Source of the DNA: Oceanobacillus limi
GTDB lineage: Bacteria > Bacillota > Bacilli > Bacillales > Amphibacillaceae
Direction: 5' to 3'
Length of the DNA stretch: 64,000 bases
Assembly: GCF_900111445.1 (NCBI RefSeq)
Contig: NZ_FOHE01000009.1
Coordinates: 1 to 64,000, forward strand
Numbering within the stretch: the stretch's first letter is position 1; each line of letters begins with the position of its first letter. The notes under the pieces are model-generated. The model was not told the origin of the DNA. It ran no database searches and saw only the letters and a program-made list of their open reading frames with translations. Position numbers and translations under genes: made by a program. Of this stretch, positions 1 through 9,965 are shown piece after piece.

Positions 1-203
1 TAAAAAGTATTATCCGGTATTAGCTCACGTTTCCGCGAGTTATCCCAGTCTTACAGGCAGGTTGCCCACGTGTTACTCACCCGTCCGCCGCTCGTTCCAC
101 AAGTTTCACCCCGAAGGGATCAACTTGCTTCCCGCGCTCGACTTGCATGTATTAGGCACGCCGCCAGCGTTCGTCCTGAGCCAAGATCAAACTCTCCAAA
201 AAA
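1..203 (-). rRNA. 16S ribosomal RNA, 5' part (truncated by window edge)
   Basis: Read on the minus strand, the sequence opens with GGAGAGTTTGATCTTGGCTC, the conserved 16S 5' end, followed by the conserved AACGCTGGCGGCGTGCCTAA stretch and the helix leading to GGACGGGTGAGTAACACGTG. About the first 200 nucleotides are present; the rest of the gene lies beyond position 1. The bacterial universal site usually reads GATCCTGGCTCAG and here reads GATCTTGGCTCAG, one base different. The 5' end is set from the position of the conserved core and could be off by a few bases. The gene is transcribed away from the rest of the window. Confidence 0.97.
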
Positions 204-332
204 GTTTGTATTTGATTGACACCAATCAACCAAATGATAATTCTTAGCTACTAGAAACACTAGCTTCTAGATTTAAATAAGTTAGAAAAACGAGGTTGTT
301 TTTCATCTTAACATACTAGCTGTTTTGTTCAG

Positions 333-345
333 TTTTCAAAGAGCA
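333..345 (-). promoter_or_regulatory. rrn leader boxA antitermination element
   Basis: The minus strand reads TGCTCTTTGAAAA, the boxA sequence found in Bacillus rRNA leaders, between the promoters and the 16S 5' end. By family knowledge it recruits the NusB/NusE antitermination complex. Confidence 0.85.
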
Positions 346-378
346 AATTGTTTTGTTGCTATCAACAACAACTTTTAT

Positions 379-407
379 ATTATATCAAACTTATAATTTC
401 GTGTCAA
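379..407 (-). promoter_or_regulatory. rrn promoter P2 (sigma-A type)
   Basis: On the minus strand there is a consensus TTGACA (407-402), a 17-bp spacer and a consensus TATAAT (384-379). A G lies seven bases past the -10 box (372), consistent with the GTP-initiated rrn promoters of Bacillus; that start site is an inference. Confidence 0.9.
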
Positions 408-477
408 CGACTTTTTTTAAAATTTTTTTGAAGTTGCAAGTCGTTATTTGTCGTCTGCCGTAATGGCGACTTGATTA

Positions 478-506
478 ATATAACACACACGTTCAAATGA
501 TGTCAA
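478..506 (-). promoter_or_regulatory. rrn promoter P1 (sigma-A type)
   Basis: A second TTGACA (506-501), 17-bp spacer and TTATAT (483-478) lies about 100 bp upstream of P2 on the minus strand. This gives the tandem-promoter arrangement common in Bacillus rrn operons. Confidence 0.75.
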
Positions 507-643
507 TAACAAAGTTCAGTTTTTTTAATAAGACCTCATTTATAACGAGTAATATAATAATACATCTAATAGAACAAGCAGTCAATACGCTATTCACATA
601 ACATATTTCCATTATTACTATATTTATCCATTACTGGAGAAGC

Positions 644-955
644 CTAAATGATGACTTCTCCTCCCCATTCAAGCATACCACCTGACATATTACGAACCTT
701 AAATCCTATCTCGTCTAAATACAAGGCTGCATTCATACTTCTACGACCAGATCGACAAACTAAAATATAATCTTTTTCTTTATCCAGTTCATCTGCGACA
801 TCAGGTATGTTACCTAGTGGAATATGCTTCGCCCCTTCAATCATTCCTGAAGCAACCTCTTCATCTTCTCTTACATCAATAATTTCAGTGTTAACATCTT
901 CATTTGATATAATCTCTTCGACTTCTTTCGGTGTTACTTCCTTTATATGTTCCAT
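644..955 (-). CDS. ytwF: Rhodanese-like domain protein (YtwF-type)
   Basis: A 103-residue single-domain rhodanese. The active-site loop CRSGRR (about residues 67-72) carries the catalytic cysteine, and the fold signature IIDVRED precedes it. Single-domain rhodaneses transfer sulfane sulfur between carriers; the physiological acceptor cannot be read from the sequence. It has no signal peptide, so it is probably cytoplasmic. It lies next to leuS, as ytwF does in Bacillus subtilis, which supports the symbol. Confidence 0.85.
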   Translation of the reverse strand: MEHIKEVTPKEVEEIISNEDVNTEIIDVREDEEVASGMIEGAKHIPLGNIPDVADELDKEKDYILVCRSGRRSMNAALYLDEIGFKVRNMSGGMLEWGGEVII

Positions 956-1070
956 AAAAAATCATCCTTATCATACAATTTTTAACCTCGTTATTATAAT
1001 ACGTTTTTTGTGTATAGCTTTCAAATTTCTTACACAAAATATATTTATGAAATTTATGTGGGGGGCTTAC

Positions 1071-1826
1071 ATGAAATACAAAATATTTATTTGTTTAATA
1101 CCAATTGTATTTATATGTGCTAATTTGACATTTGCTAATGAAAAACAAGAACCACCTGAATTAAAAGTGATTGAGTCTTATCAAGAAGATGTAACCGGCG
1201 ATGGGCACAAGGAAGAAATTGAATTAAAAGGGATATTATTTTCACCTGAATCGGAATATTATCGGGATATCGTGGCGGTTGTTAAAAACCACGAAAATGA
1301 GACATGGGAAATCAACTATGGTGGTGGATATGAACCAATTCTTCAATTCATTGATTTCAACCATGACAAAGTAAATGAAATTTTTTACCAAAGCCCTACT
1401 GGCGGTAGTGGTGGGTTACACCATTATAAATTGCATACCTTAATACAATATAACCTTGTAGAAATTCCACTACCAAAACAAGATTATGTGCAAGGAGATT
1501 TTAAAGAGAATTTTGAAGTAGAGGTACAGATATCACCAACAAAAGAACCAGTTGTAGTTGATGTTAATGAGCACTCTGAGGATTATATAGAAAAAGGAAT
1601 TTATGATGAAAAAGGAAGCTTAATAAAAAATACATCTCCTATGGTTGATCCTATTGCTTATTTCGAGCCTGTCTTTATTAGCGATAGAAAAGGTTATGGT
1701 TTAAAAAGCTTTCAACAAATAAGTGGTATTTCTCATGCAGACCAACTCGGCACAATTGAATCTCTATGGTATTATGATCGAGACAAATGGATTATTGTAA
1801 AAACCGAATGGGTACCAACAAATTAA
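1071..1826 (+). CDS. Secreted protein of unknown function with a Ca-loop-like motif
   Basis: A predicted 251-residue exported protein. The ATG at 1071 is preferred because a G-rich ribosome site (GGGGGG, 1060-1065) precedes it, and the reading begins with a classical signal peptide: KYK, a hydrophobic stretch, then a likely cleavage after TFA. The frame stays open far upstream, but that part is antisense to the rhodanese gene. After the signal peptide come DVTGDGHKEEIE and FIDFNHDKVNEIF, which resemble the Asp-rich calcium loops of FG-GAP/VCBS repeats. A GGSGG stretch follows. I do not recognise the family, and no function is assigned. It lies alone between ytwF and leuS, convergent with leuS. 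Confidence 0.75.
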   Translation: MKYKIFICLIPIVFICANLTFANEKQEPPELKVIESYQEDVTGDGHKEEIELKGILFSPESEYYRDIVAVVKNHENETWEINYGGGYEPILQFIDFNHDKVNEIFYQSPTGGSGGLHHYKLHTLIQYNLVEIPLPKQDYVQGDFKENFEVEVQISPTKEPVVVDVNEHSEDYIEKGIYDEKGSLIKNTSPMVDPIAYFEPVFISDRKGYGLKSFQQISGISHADQLGTIESLWYYDRDKWIIVKTEWVPTN

Positions 1827-1858
1827 AAAAGGAGCCTCTTTTCTATGAGGCTCCTTTT
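1827..1858. terminator. Bidirectional rho-independent terminator
   Basis: A 12-bp inverted repeat (AAAAGGAGCCTC / GAGGCTCCTTTT) around an 8-base loop, flanked by A and T runs, lies between the convergent secreted-protein gene and leuS. It can serve both. Confidence 0.9.
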
Positions 1859-1870
1859 CAATCGTTTGAA

Positions 1871-4285
1871 TTAGTTAGCTACAATATTGACCAATTTTCC
1901 AGGAACTACGATTACTTTCCTAACGGTTTTTCCTTCGATCCATTCTTTAATGGTTTCATCTTCCATGGCTAATCTTTCTAACTCTTCTTTTGATATATCT
2001 TTCGCAACTGATAGTTTTGAGCGAACTTTCCCCATAACTTGAAGAACTACTTCAACTTCTTTTTCTACCAACTTGGACTCATCGAAAGTTGGCCATGTAG
2101 AGTAAGTAACTGTATCAGAATGCCCTAGTCGTTGCCATAATTCCTCAGCTATATGAGGTGCAACAGGGGAAAGCATTTTTACAAATCCTTCCACGAACGC
2201 TTTCTGTATTTTTTCTGCTTTATAGCCTTCATTTATAAATACCATCATCTGCGAAATACCTGTATTAAATTGTAGACTCTCAAAATCCTCTGTTACTTTT
2301 TTCACGGTTTCATGGTACGTTTTTTCTAATTCGGCTGATTCTGATTCTGTGATCTTTTCAGATAACGATCCATCCTCATTTATAAACAACCGCCACACAC
2401 GATCAAGGAATCGACGCGCACCGTCCAAACCATTGGTTGACCATGCAACAGATGCATCTAGCGGTCCCATAAACATTTCATACAGACGTAGGGTATCTGC
2501 ACCATGAGATACAATGATATCGTCTGGGTTTACAACATTTCCTTTTGACTTACTCATTTTCTCATTACCCTCACCAAGGATCATTCCTTGGTTAAATAGC
2601 TTCATAAATGGCTCTTTTGTAGGAACAACACCAATATCATACAAGAATTTATGCCAGAACCTTGCATATAGTAAATGAAGGACAGCGTGTTCTGCACCAC
2701 CAATATAAATATCGATTGGCAACCATTCTTTTAAAGCTTCCGGATCGGCTAATTTCTCCGTGTTATTAGGGTCGATATAACGTAGGAAGTACCAACAACT
2801 ACCCGCCCACTGTGGCATTGTATTCGTTTCACGACGACCTTTCATACCTGTCTTCGGATCAACTACATTTACCCAGCCTTCACTATTGGCTAATGGTGAT
2901 TCACCAGTTCCAGATGGTTTAATGTCTTTCATTACCGGAAGCTCTAACGGAAGATCCTCATCCGCTACAGCGGTCATTGTTCCATCTTCCCAGTGTATAA
3001 TCGGAATTGGCTCACCCCAGTAACGCTGTCTAGAGAATAGCCAATCACGCAAACGGTACGTTACCTTCTTCGTTCCTCTCCCATTTTCTTCAAGCCAAGA
3101 AATTGCTTTCGAAATTGCTTCATCTTTACCCAATCCATTTAGAAAGTCAGAATTTACATGTTCTCCATCACCTGTATACGCTTCTTTGGAAACTTCCCCT
3201 CCAGCAACGACTTCAACGATTGGCAAATCAAACTTTGTTGCAAATTCATAGTCTCTTTCATCATGTGCAGGTACAGCCATGATTGCTCCAGTTCCATAGG
3301 ACATCAATACATAATCAGCAACCCATATTGGCATTTTTTCACCATTTACCGGATTAACGGCATAAGCACCAGTAAATACTCCTGTTTTATCCTTGGCAAG
3401 ATCTGTTCGTTCTAAATCTGATTTTGTTTGCACCTCATGCAAGTACTTTTCTACGGCTGCTTTTTGATCAGCAGATACAATTTGCTCTACCAATGGATGT
3501 TCTGGTGCGAGCACAGCATAGGTTGCTCCAAATAATGTGTCAGGTCTTGTTGTAAATACTGTAAAGGCCTCATCATGGCCATCAACTGCAAACGTTACTT
3601 CTGCTCCTTCTGAACGACCAATCCAATTTCGTTGCATATCCTTTAAGCTCTCTGGCCAATCCAATTCATCCAGATCATCTAGTAAACGGTCCGCATATGC
3701 CGTTATTTTCAGCATCCATTGTCTCATCGGCTTTCGAACGACTGGATGCCCTCCTCGTTCACTTTTACCATCAATTACTTCTTCATTTGCTAAAACAGTC
3801 CCTAGTGCAGGGCACCAATTTACGGCTACTTCATCAATATAGGCCAACCCTTTTTCATACAGCTTCTTAAAGATCCATTGTGTCCATTTATAGTAATTTG
3901 GATCGGTTGTGTTTACTTCACGATCCCAATCATAAGAAAAACCTAATTCTTGAATCTGCCGTTTGAAAGTAGCAATATTTTTTTCCGTAAATTCAGCTGG
4001 ACTATTTCCCGTATCAAGTGCATATTGCTCTGCTGGCAATCCAAATGCATCCCACCCCATTGGGTGAAGCACTTCATAGCCCTGCATACGCTTCATACGT
4101 GAAAGGATATCAGTTGCCGTATACCCTTCTGGATGTCCTACATGTAATCCTGACCCAGAGGGATAAGGAAACATATCTAAAGCGTAGAACTTTTCTTTAG
4201 CTGAGTATGTGTCAGCTTTAAATGTCTTATTATCTTCCCAAAACTTTTGCCACTTTTTTTCAATTTCTTGATGGTGAAAACTCAT
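1871..4285 (-). CDS. leuS: Leucyl-tRNA synthetase
   Basis: Charges tRNA-Leu with leucine. At 804 residues it matches the usual bacterial length. The class I HIGH-type motif appears as LHVGHPEGY (about residues 47-55) and the KMSKS loop as [11 protein letters not shown] (about 574-584). The CP1 editing domain lies between them ([12 protein letters not shown], about 246). There are two adjacent ATG codons (4288, 4285); the second is preferred because AAGGAGG lies seven bases upstream and the protein then begins [12 protein letters not shown], as in relatives. Expression is controlled by the T-box leader just upstream. Confidence 0.98.
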   Translation of the reverse strand: MSFHHQEIEKKWQKFWEDNKTFKADTYSAKEKFYALDMFPYPSGSGLHVGHPEGYTATDILSRMKRMQGYEVLHPMGWDAFGLPAEQYALDTGNSPAEFTEKNIATFKRQIQELGFSYDWDREVNTTDPNYYKWTQWIFKKLYEKGLAYIDEVAVNWCPALGTVLANEEVIDGKSERGGHPVVRKPMRQWMLKITAYADRLLDDLDELDWPESLKDMQRNWIGRSEGAEVTFAVDGHDEAFTVFTTRPDTLFGATYAVLAPEHPLVEQIVSADQKAAVEKYLHEVQTKSDLERTDLAKDKTGVFTGAYAVNPVNGEKMPIWVADYVLMSYGTGAIMAVPAHDERDYEFATKFDLPIVEVVAGGEVSKEAYTGDGEHVNSDFLNGLGKDEAISKAISWLEENGRGTKKVTYRLRDWLFSRQRYWGEPIPIIHWEDGTMTAVADEDLPLELPVMKDIKPSGTGESPLANSEGWVNVVDPKTGMKGRRETNTMPQWAGSCWYFLRYIDPNNTEKLADPEALKEWLPIDIYIGGAEHAVLHLLYARFWHKFLYDIGVVPTKEPFMKLFNQGMILGEGNEKMSKSKGNVVNPDDIIVSHGADTLRLYEMFMGPLDASVAWSTNGLDGARRFLDRVWRLFINEDGSLSEKITESESAELEKTYHETVKKVTEDFESLQFNTGISQMMVFINEGYKAEKIQKAFVEGFVKMLSPVAPHIAEELWQRLGHSDTVTYSTWPTFDESKLVEKEVEVVLQVMGKVRSKLSVAKDISKEELERLAMEDETIKEWIEGKTVRKVIVVPGKLVNIVAN

Positions 4286-4354
4286 CATTCATCCTCCTTT
4301 TTTCAATTAGTTGTGGCGAGCAACTTCTTTATGATGCTCGGTTCACTATTACGC

Positions 4355-4590
4355 AAAAAAGCTTCCCGTCCCTAGAAAGGGACGAGAAGCTTACACTCCC
4401 GCGGTACCACCCAAATTAACGCAACAAACGTTCACTTGAATCCTTAACGCGGATTAACGTCAGGAACTACTTACGTTCACTCCTGCAACCTTAAAGGTGA
4501 GTTCACAAGGTTTCAGCGACAGTTTCCACCAACCACTGCCTCTCTGTACCTGAAACACATTATTACTAGTCCTTCGCATCGTTTTTGAAT
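4355..4590 (-). promoter_or_regulatory. T-box leader of leuS (tRNA-Leu sensing)
   Basis: On the minus strand, the conserved T-box core TGGTACCGCGG (4398-4412) is followed by a terminator stem (4355-4392; GGGACGAGAAGCTT against AAGCTTCCCGTCCC, one mismatch) and a T run. A CTC triplet at 4501-4499 in the upstream stem-loop region is a candidate leucine specifier, but this was placed by eye. Uncharged tRNA-Leu should stabilise the antiterminator and turn leuS on. The 5' boundary is approximate. Confidence 0.93.
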
Positions 4591-4742
4591 TATTATATTG
4601 AATTTTAATGAAAGGATTATGCTTTGTCAAGGTATATATGCCCATTATTTCTATTATCTTCTGCTTTCATACCCATGGAAGTTCTTTCTTCACACTACCT
4701 TTGGTGCTAAACTATAGAAAAATGATGATGAGGAGTTACATT

Positions 4743-5309
4743 ATGCTACAAGGAATCCTTAATTATGCGCATGAACTGTTAAAAGAATGTGTCCACCCTA
4801 ATGAAACGGTGATCGATGCTACGTGTGGAAACGGTAATGATACCGTTTTTTTAAGTAAATTAGTAGGGGAACACGGACTTGTATTGGGCTTTGACATTCA
4901 GGAACAAGCTATCAACAATACGAAGCAAAAGCTAAAAGAGAACAATTGTGATAATGTGAAACTTATTCTGGATAGTCACGCTAATGCTGATACGTATCTG
5001 TCTACCGATACAGAACAATCAATTGCAGGGGCCATTTTTAACTTAGGCTATTTACCTAAAAGCGATAAATCTATTATTACACAAGGCCACACCACGATGA
5101 CTGCGATTAATAAAATTCTACAAAGGTTAAAAGAAAATGGAATCATAGTTCTTGTGATCTATCACGGGCATCCAGGTGGTAAAGAAGAGAAAGATATCAT
5201 TTTGGATAAAGTGAGTAAATTAGATCAAAAGAAGTACACCGTTCTAAAGCATGAATTTCTGAATCAAGCAAACACACCTCCTTTTCTCGTTGCGATTCAG
5301 AAAAGATAA
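4743..5309 (+). CDS. mnmM: tRNA (mnm5s2U34) methyltransferase MnmM (YtqB)
   Basis: A 188-residue class I SAM-dependent methyltransferase. The SAM motif I reads VIDATCGNGNDT (about residues 22-33), followed by the acidic DIQEQA loop. The family-specific FNLGYLP (about 101) and VIYHGHPGGK (about 141) stretches match YtqB. This family has been shown to methylate nm5U to mnm5U at the wobble base of certain tRNAs. The ATG at 4743 is chosen because AGGAG (4731-4735) sits seven bases upstream; upstream in-frame ATGs lack this. The neighbours leuS and ytpB repeat the Bacillus subtilis order. Confidence 0.92.
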   Translation: MLQGILNYAHELLKECVHPNETVIDATCGNGNDTVFLSKLVGEHGLVLGFDIQEQAINNTKQKLKENNCDNVKLILDSHANADTYLSTDTEQSIAGAIFNLGYLPKSDKSIITQGHTTMTAINKILQRLKENGIIVLVIYHGHPGGKEEKDIILDKVSKLDQKKYTVLKHEFLNQANTPPFLVAIQKR

Positions 5310-5321
5310 AGTTATTCTGCA

Positions 5322-5512
5322 ATCAGTGGGGAATTTTTCATCCGAAATGGATTGTTAGATGAACAAATTGGACATTTACAGACACTTGGTGTTGGTTCCC
5401 TCATTTTACATACTTGGTTTACCTCGAGGTTTCAAGTAGGGATCTTACGGCGCACAGAACGTGCTAGAGTCTACAATGCGACAAGACGCCGCGTATACCT
5501 CGAGCTGCTAGT
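5322..5512 (+). repeat. Dispersed intergenic repeat family A, copy 1
   Basis: A non-coding stretch beginning CAGTGGGG, then TTTTTCATCC and GGATTGTTAGATGAAC, and ending near GCGCACAGAACGTGC. The first part matches the reverse complement of 59332-59372 almost base for base, and the last part matches the end of the copy at 25066-25255. Boundaries are estimated by eye. It fills the gap between mnmM and the ytpB terminator. Confidence 0.75.
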
Positions 5513-5519
5513 TATAAAC

Positions 5520-5552
5520 AAAACCTTGGCCAACATTGCCAAGGTTTTATTG
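5520..5552. terminator. Bidirectional rho-independent terminator
   Basis: AACCTTGGC and GCCAAGGTT pair around a 7-base loop, with T-rich tails on both sides, between the convergent mnmM and ytpB. Confidence 0.85.
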
Positions 5553-5570
5553 TCAACTATTCAATTAACA

Positions 5571-6635
5571 CTAAGCTTTATTCGTTAATTTATAGTACAT
5601 TCGCGTGTTCCAATAGAAAAAGGTTGCTTTTTTTCCACTTGCTTTTAATAACTTCCTTCTCATTTCTGCTCCATTTTCAATAGCTGCAACTTTCGAATCT
5701 CCCAAATATAGACCAACAAGTCCATGATGAATCATTCGATGAAAAAAAGGATCTGGCAGTCTTTGAATATGTTTATCTGCTTGCTCAATAAAATAATACA
5801 AACGCTCTTTCAAAATCTCTTGAGATGGGTAGTAAAAACAAAAGTTGAGGTCTCCTTCTTCCTTATCCTCAAGTTGATCAATATAATAATCTAATAATAT
5901 GTGTAAACCTTGTACATATGGAAAATAACCTTGATAAATTTGTTCTACTACTTCTTCTGTTATGTTTCCACTTAACGCATAGGAGACCGTACAAAATATC
6001 CCTAAAGTAGAACCCGCAGCTGCAGAAAATTCATACCAACTTAAACTGGTGGCGTTATCCTTATTTTTCTCAAACCATTCCGTTAGTCGCGGGATTCTTT
6101 CCTCCAGACGGACGTGTTTATGTACTTGTAGATCTCCATACAACCCCTCAAGTTTTAGTAGGGTAGCACGGATAACTGGGTATAACTGGGTTTGTTCTAG
6201 TACCAATTGACAAGTTTTTACTAGGTCTTCTAAATACCCGCCATCATCTTGATCATTCCTACATGCATAATAATTTTTCACAGACTGGTTGGGACTTAGT
6301 GCATCAATCATTGATTGATGTAATAAACGAAAATCATCAGGATCCATCGATGTGCTACGATCACAGAGATTATCTAGATAATCACTGATCGTTTGATAAG
6401 CTACAATAAACCGAACGGCTGCTTGATGTTTCTCCCCTGCTAACAAGGAGAAAACAGCTCCTCCTTGGCAATGAAATCGTTTAGAATTAATACTAGCCAA
6501 CGCCTGTGTACGCAATTCATTATTAGGAATTTCCTCCGCTCGTTTTTGCCAATACGATAATTCCCGTTTTACGGATGGGAATATTTGTTTGTAAACAGTC
6601 ACCATTAAAGAGAAAGAATTTGTTGGAACTCTCAA
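5571..6635 (-). CDS. ytpB: Tetraprenyl-beta-curcumene synthase (YtpB, DUF2600)
   Basis: Makes sesquarterpene precursors (C35) by a class I-type cyclisation of heptaprenyl diphosphate, as shown for Bacillus YtpB. The long all-helical sequence carries the family stretch FHCQGGAVFSLL and the Asp-rich DYLDNLCD (about residues 85-92), which fits metal-diphosphate binding. Start choice: a GGAGG on the minus strand lies nine bases before a TTG at 6635, giving about 354 residues. An upstream GTG (6656) has no ribosome site, and an ATG (6644) sits directly on the GGAGG, so the TTG is preferred but not certain. Confidence 0.9.
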   Translation of the reverse strand: MRVPTNSFSLMVTVYKQIFPSVKRELSYWQKRAEEIPNNELRTQALASINSKRFHCQGGAVFSLLAGEKHQAAVRFIVAYQTISDYLDNLCDRSTSMDPDDFRLLHQSMIDALSPNQSVKNYYACRNDQDDGGYLEDLVKTCQLVLEQTQLYPVIRATLLKLEGLYGDLQVHKHVRLEERIPRLTEWFEKNKDNATSLSWYEFSAAAGSTLGIFCTVSYALSGNITEEVVEQIYQGYFPYVQGLHILLDYYIDQLEDKEEGDLNFCFYYPSQEILKERLYYFIEQADKHIQRLPDPFFHRMIHHGLVGLYLGDSKVAAIENGAEMRRKLLKASGKKATFFYWNTRMYYKLTNKA

Positions 6636-6764
6636 TTGGCGCATCCTCCGATCCACATTGGAAAACTTTATATACAGTAATTAAGAATTTATCATTCCCA
6701 TGTTCCGACACAAAATTTGCTATACTAAATATATCATCATATTTTAGAGGAGGAATCAAGCTTA

Positions 6765-7286
6765 ATGATACACCACTACAAAAATATAGAACCACTTATA
6801 CATAGTTCTGCTTTCGTTGCATCTGACGCCGTTATAGTTGGTGACGTTACCATTGATGAACAGTCCAGTATTTGGTTTAAAACCGTTATTAGAGGAGATG
6901 TCGCTCCGACGAAAATTGGCAAACGTGTTAGCATCCAGGATTTATCAATGCTTCACCAAAGTCCTGACAACCCGTTAGTTGTAGAAGATGACGTAACGGT
7001 TGGTCATCAAGTAACATTACACTCTGCCATTGTTAGAAAAAATGCATTGATCGGCATGGGATCGATTATATTAGATGGTGCAGAAGTTGGCGAGAGCGCA
7101 TTTATAGGCGCAGGTAGTTTAGTTCCACCTGGCAAAAAAATACCCCCTCGTACACTAGCACTCGGTAGACCTGCAAAAGTAGTTCGAGAACTAACGGAAG
7201 CAGATTATCAAGAAATGGAACGAGTGCGCAAATCCTATGTTGAAAAGGGACAATATTACAAAGAACATACTGATTTAAACAAATAA
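6765..7286 (+). CDS. ytoA: Gamma carbonic anhydrase-like hexapeptide protein (YtoA)
   Basis: A 173-residue left-handed beta-helix protein made of hexapeptide repeats (such as VIVGDVTIDEQSSIWFK). The candidate zinc histidines of the gamma-carbonic anhydrase family are present: the His of SMLHQS, and the two histidines of GHQVTLH. Enzyme activity in Bacillaceae members is unproven, so the substrate is open. GAGGAGG lies eight to nine bases before the ATG. Transcribed divergently from ytpB, as in Bacillus subtilis. The C-terminal helix (LTEADYQEMERVRKSYVEK) is typical of the family. Confidence 0.9.
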   Translation: MIHHYKNIEPLIHSSAFVASDAVIVGDVTIDEQSSIWFKTVIRGDVAPTKIGKRVSIQDLSMLHQSPDNPLVVEDDVTVGHQVTLHSAIVRKNALIGMGSIILDGAEVGESAFIGAGSLVPPGKKIPPRTLALGRPAKVVRELTEADYQEMERVRKSYVEKGQYYKEHTDLNK

Positions 7287-7360
7287 TTTCAGCAATACTC
7301 AACTAGAATTTCCCCTTCCATCTCTTATTGCGTATAGCTAATATAAATGTGACATAAGGG

Positions 7361-7854
7361 TAACGTGATTTCCCTTTGCGGGGAGTCGATTTCCTCATGA
7401 CAGCTCCTGTCAAAATAATACTAGAATACTTTGCTTCCTTAGACATTTAGAAGACGGAGGAACTCTGTATAGACTAGGCAAACAGAAAGAAGACCTGAAA
7501 TCATGCTGAAGACGAATTATTTTAGTCAATAGCGGACTGAGTGAAGCTTCATCTTTGGTGTGGATTGTGGTTCCGTTAAATGACAAAAAACTACCTAAAT
7601 CAGGTGTTTGAGGATCCTCATTCCACTATTAGCCATAAATTAGTAAAATTTGTACTGGAAAAAGGTAAATAAAGGAATGAGGTTCTAAAATCATGCTCCA
7701 GACGAATTATTTCGGCCATTTAGTGGATTGATGTTCCACTCCGTCTTTAATTTGTATTATGATTCAAGTTAAATGACGCACCTGAATCAAGATTAGAATA
7801 TCCCCATCCACTATTTAATGTAATGGTGATTAAGTATTCCAGCATCAGCCGAAT
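7361..7854 (-). repeat. Dispersed intergenic repeat family B, copy 1
   Basis: The whole gap between ytoA and the asnB terminator is filled by a non-coding sequence whose reverse complement aligns with 17891-18306. Shared landmarks, in order, are ATTCGGCTGATG, GGAATACTTAATCA, AAATGGCCGAAATAAT, ATTTTACTAATTTATG, GGAATGAGGATCCTCA, TCATTTAACGGAACCAC and GGAAATCACGTT. It contains two partly tandem sub-units and near-perfect palindromes such as TGAGGATCCTCA. No open frame of note is present. Boundaries are by eye. Confidence 0.8.
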
Positions 7855-7896
7855 CTTAAAATAACCATTTGCTCAGTCATGAATACTACCATCTAC

Positions 7897-7936
7897 AAAA
7901 AAGCGGGTGATTCTACGTTAGAATCACCCGCTTTTG
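7897..7936 (-). terminator. Rho-independent terminator of asnB
   Basis: A 17-bp inverted repeat (AAAAGCGGGTGATTCTA and its complement) with a 3-base loop and a T run on the minus strand, just past the asnB stop. Confidence 0.92.
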
Positions 7937-7954
7937 CTTTTCCCTTACTTAGCA

Positions 7955-9856
7955 TTAGGTAACAATCGACACTTCTGGATCTTGTTTTCTTAATTCCTCT
8001 ACATCAAATTTATTTTCAACATAGATTTGATGCCATAGCATAAACATCAATACTGTCCAAATTTTTCGGCTGTAATCTCCCTTGCCTTGGCAATGCGCAT
8101 CAAGCAAATCCTTAATGTAGGATTTATGCAAGAGATGATCCGTCTCACTCTCTTCAATTAACTGTTTAGCCCAACTATTTAACTCATCCTTCAACCAGTG
8201 ACGAATTGGGACAGGAAATCCGAGTTTCTTACGATCAAGTACATGGTCTGGAATAATACCTCTAGATGCTTGACGTAAAATATCTTTCGTTGTTCCATTT
8301 GCAATCTTTAAATTAACTGGTATTTCATTGGCTACACGGAACACTTCCTTATCCAAAAATGGAACGCGTAGCTCCAATGAATTAGCCATTGTCATTTTAT
8401 CTGCTTTCAGCAAGATATCCCCACGCATCCATGTATGAATATCTACATATTGCATTTGGTTTACGAGCGGATAATCCTCTACATGATCAAATAATTTCCC
8501 AGTAATATCTCGATAGCTTAAATTATGATTAAAGTGTTTCAGCAACTCTATTTTTTCTGCATCCTCAAACATTTTCGCATTTCCTATATAACGTTCTCGG
8601 AGAGGTTTTGTCCCTCGTTCTAGAAAACTCTTTCCACGAACTCCTTCTGGTAAAACTTCTGCAACTCTTGCTAAAAGATCTTTAGCTGGTGTTGGAATGG
8701 AATCAAAAACTTTCAAGGATTCTGGCTCGCGGTAAATATTATAACCACCAAACAGTTCGTCTGATCCTTCTCCAGATAAGACAACCGTTACGTGCTTACG
8801 CGCTTCACGCGAAACAAAGTATAAAGGTACACAGGAAGGATCTGCTAACGGATCATCCATATGCCACATAATCTTTGGTAGTTTTTCTACATATTCTTCT
8901 GGAGAAATAATATAAGAGATATTCTCCACACCTAATTTTTCAGCCGTTTCTTTAGCAACATCTACTTCGGAAAATCCTTCTCGTTCAAAACCAACTGAAA
9001 AAGTTTTAATGTTTGGATTAAATTCTCTGGCCATTGCTACGATAATCGTCGAGTCGATTCCACCTGATAAAAATGATCCAACTGGTACATCACTTCGCAT
9101 ATGAACATTTACCGAATCATAAAGTACATCCTGAATTCGTTTAATCCAGTCGTTTTTATCCATTAATACAGGACTAAATGTTGCATGCCAATAACGGGTG
9201 AACGCAATGTCTTCCCCGGCTTTTTTCACAAAATAGTGGCCCGGTTCAACCTTTTTTATTCCTTCCGTCAGTGTCATTGGTTCAGGAACAAATTGAAAAC
9301 TTAAATAATGCTGTAACGCATCATAGCTTACATCTTCTTTTTCCAACAGCATAGAAATACTCTTCTTCTCAGAAGCAAAAGTAATCCCTTCTTCTGTTTC
9401 ATAATAAAATAACGGTTTAATACCGAATGGGTCACGTGCACCGTACAAAGTTTCTTCTTCTTTATCCCAAACTAATATCGAAAACATCCCGCGAAGATAT
9501 TGAAAAGCATTTTCCTTATGTTTGGAAAAAAGTGCTGCAATAACTTCCGTATCTGATTCTGTTTTAAATGCATATCCTTCTTCTAGCAATTCTTTTCGCA
9601 ATTCAACGTAATTGTATATTTCCCCATTAAATATTAACCAGATTTTTTCGTCATCATAACTTAGCGGTTGTTGACCACTGTCTAAGTCAATAATACTTAA
9701 ACGACGAAAACCAAATGATACATATTCATCAAAGAAGTACCCTTCATCATCTGGACCCCGATGAGAAATAATATTATTTTGTGCCTTAAATATATTTATA
9801 TCATCTTCCGATTGCGTAACCGGATTATTGCGAATCATACCAATAAAACCACACAT
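7955..9856 (-). CDS. asnB: Glutamine-hydrolysing asparagine synthetase B
   Basis: A 633-residue class II glutamine amidotransferase. Cys2 (MCGFIG) is the N-terminal nucleophile, and the SHRGPDDEG and GEIYNY stretches line the glutaminase site. The synthetase half carries the pyrophosphate loop SGGIDST (about residue 265) that activates a carboxylate with ATP. In Bacillus subtilis, AsnB in this same location (next to metK-pckA) has been reported to amidate meso-diaminopimelate in the cell wall, so the substrate may be a peptidoglycan precursor instead of free aspartate. The ATP-grasp ligase upstream on the same strand (110 bp gap) makes a wall role more plausible here. Confidence 0.93.
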   Translation of the reverse strand: MCGFIGMIRNNPVTQSEDDINIFKAQNNIISHRGPDDEGYFFDEYVSFGFRRLSIIDLDSGQQPLSYDDEKIWLIFNGEIYNYVELRKELLEEGYAFKTESDTEVIAALFSKHKENAFQYLRGMFSILVWDKEEETLYGARDPFGIKPLFYYETEEGITFASEKKSISMLLEKEDVSYDALQHYLSFQFVPEPMTLTEGIKKVEPGHYFVKKAGEDIAFTRYWHATFSPVLMDKNDWIKRIQDVLYDSVNVHMRSDVPVGSFLSGGIDSTIIVAMAREFNPNIKTFSVGFEREGFSEVDVAKETAEKLGVENISYIISPEEYVEKLPKIMWHMDDPLADPSCVPLYFVSREARKHVTVVLSGEGSDELFGGYNIYREPESLKVFDSIPTPAKDLLARVAEVLPEGVRGKSFLERGTKPLRERYIGNAKMFEDAEKIELLKHFNHNLSYRDITGKLFDHVEDYPLVNQMQYVDIHTWMRGDILLKADKMTMANSLELRVPFLDKEVFRVANEIPVNLKIANGTTKDILRQASRGIIPDHVLDRKKLGFPVPIRHWLKDELNSWAKQLIEESETDHLLHKSYIKDLLDAHCQGKGDYSRKIWTVLMFMLWHQIYVENKFDVEELRKQDPEVSIVT

Positions 9857-9965
9857 CGTTTCCTACATCTCCTTCAATCATGATGAACCATAATCTTTAA
9901 AATTATATCATAAAAGCACGCTTGATCCTATAAAATGTTTGGTTTTGGAGTACCTATTTTATAAA

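Noticed and set aside
62-247. Open frame of 61 codons on the plus strand
   Set aside because: It lies antisense to the conserved 5' part of 16S rRNA.
807-1070. Upstream extension of the secreted-protein frame
   Set aside because: It is antisense to the rhodanese gene, and a signal peptide plus ribosome site define the start at 1071.
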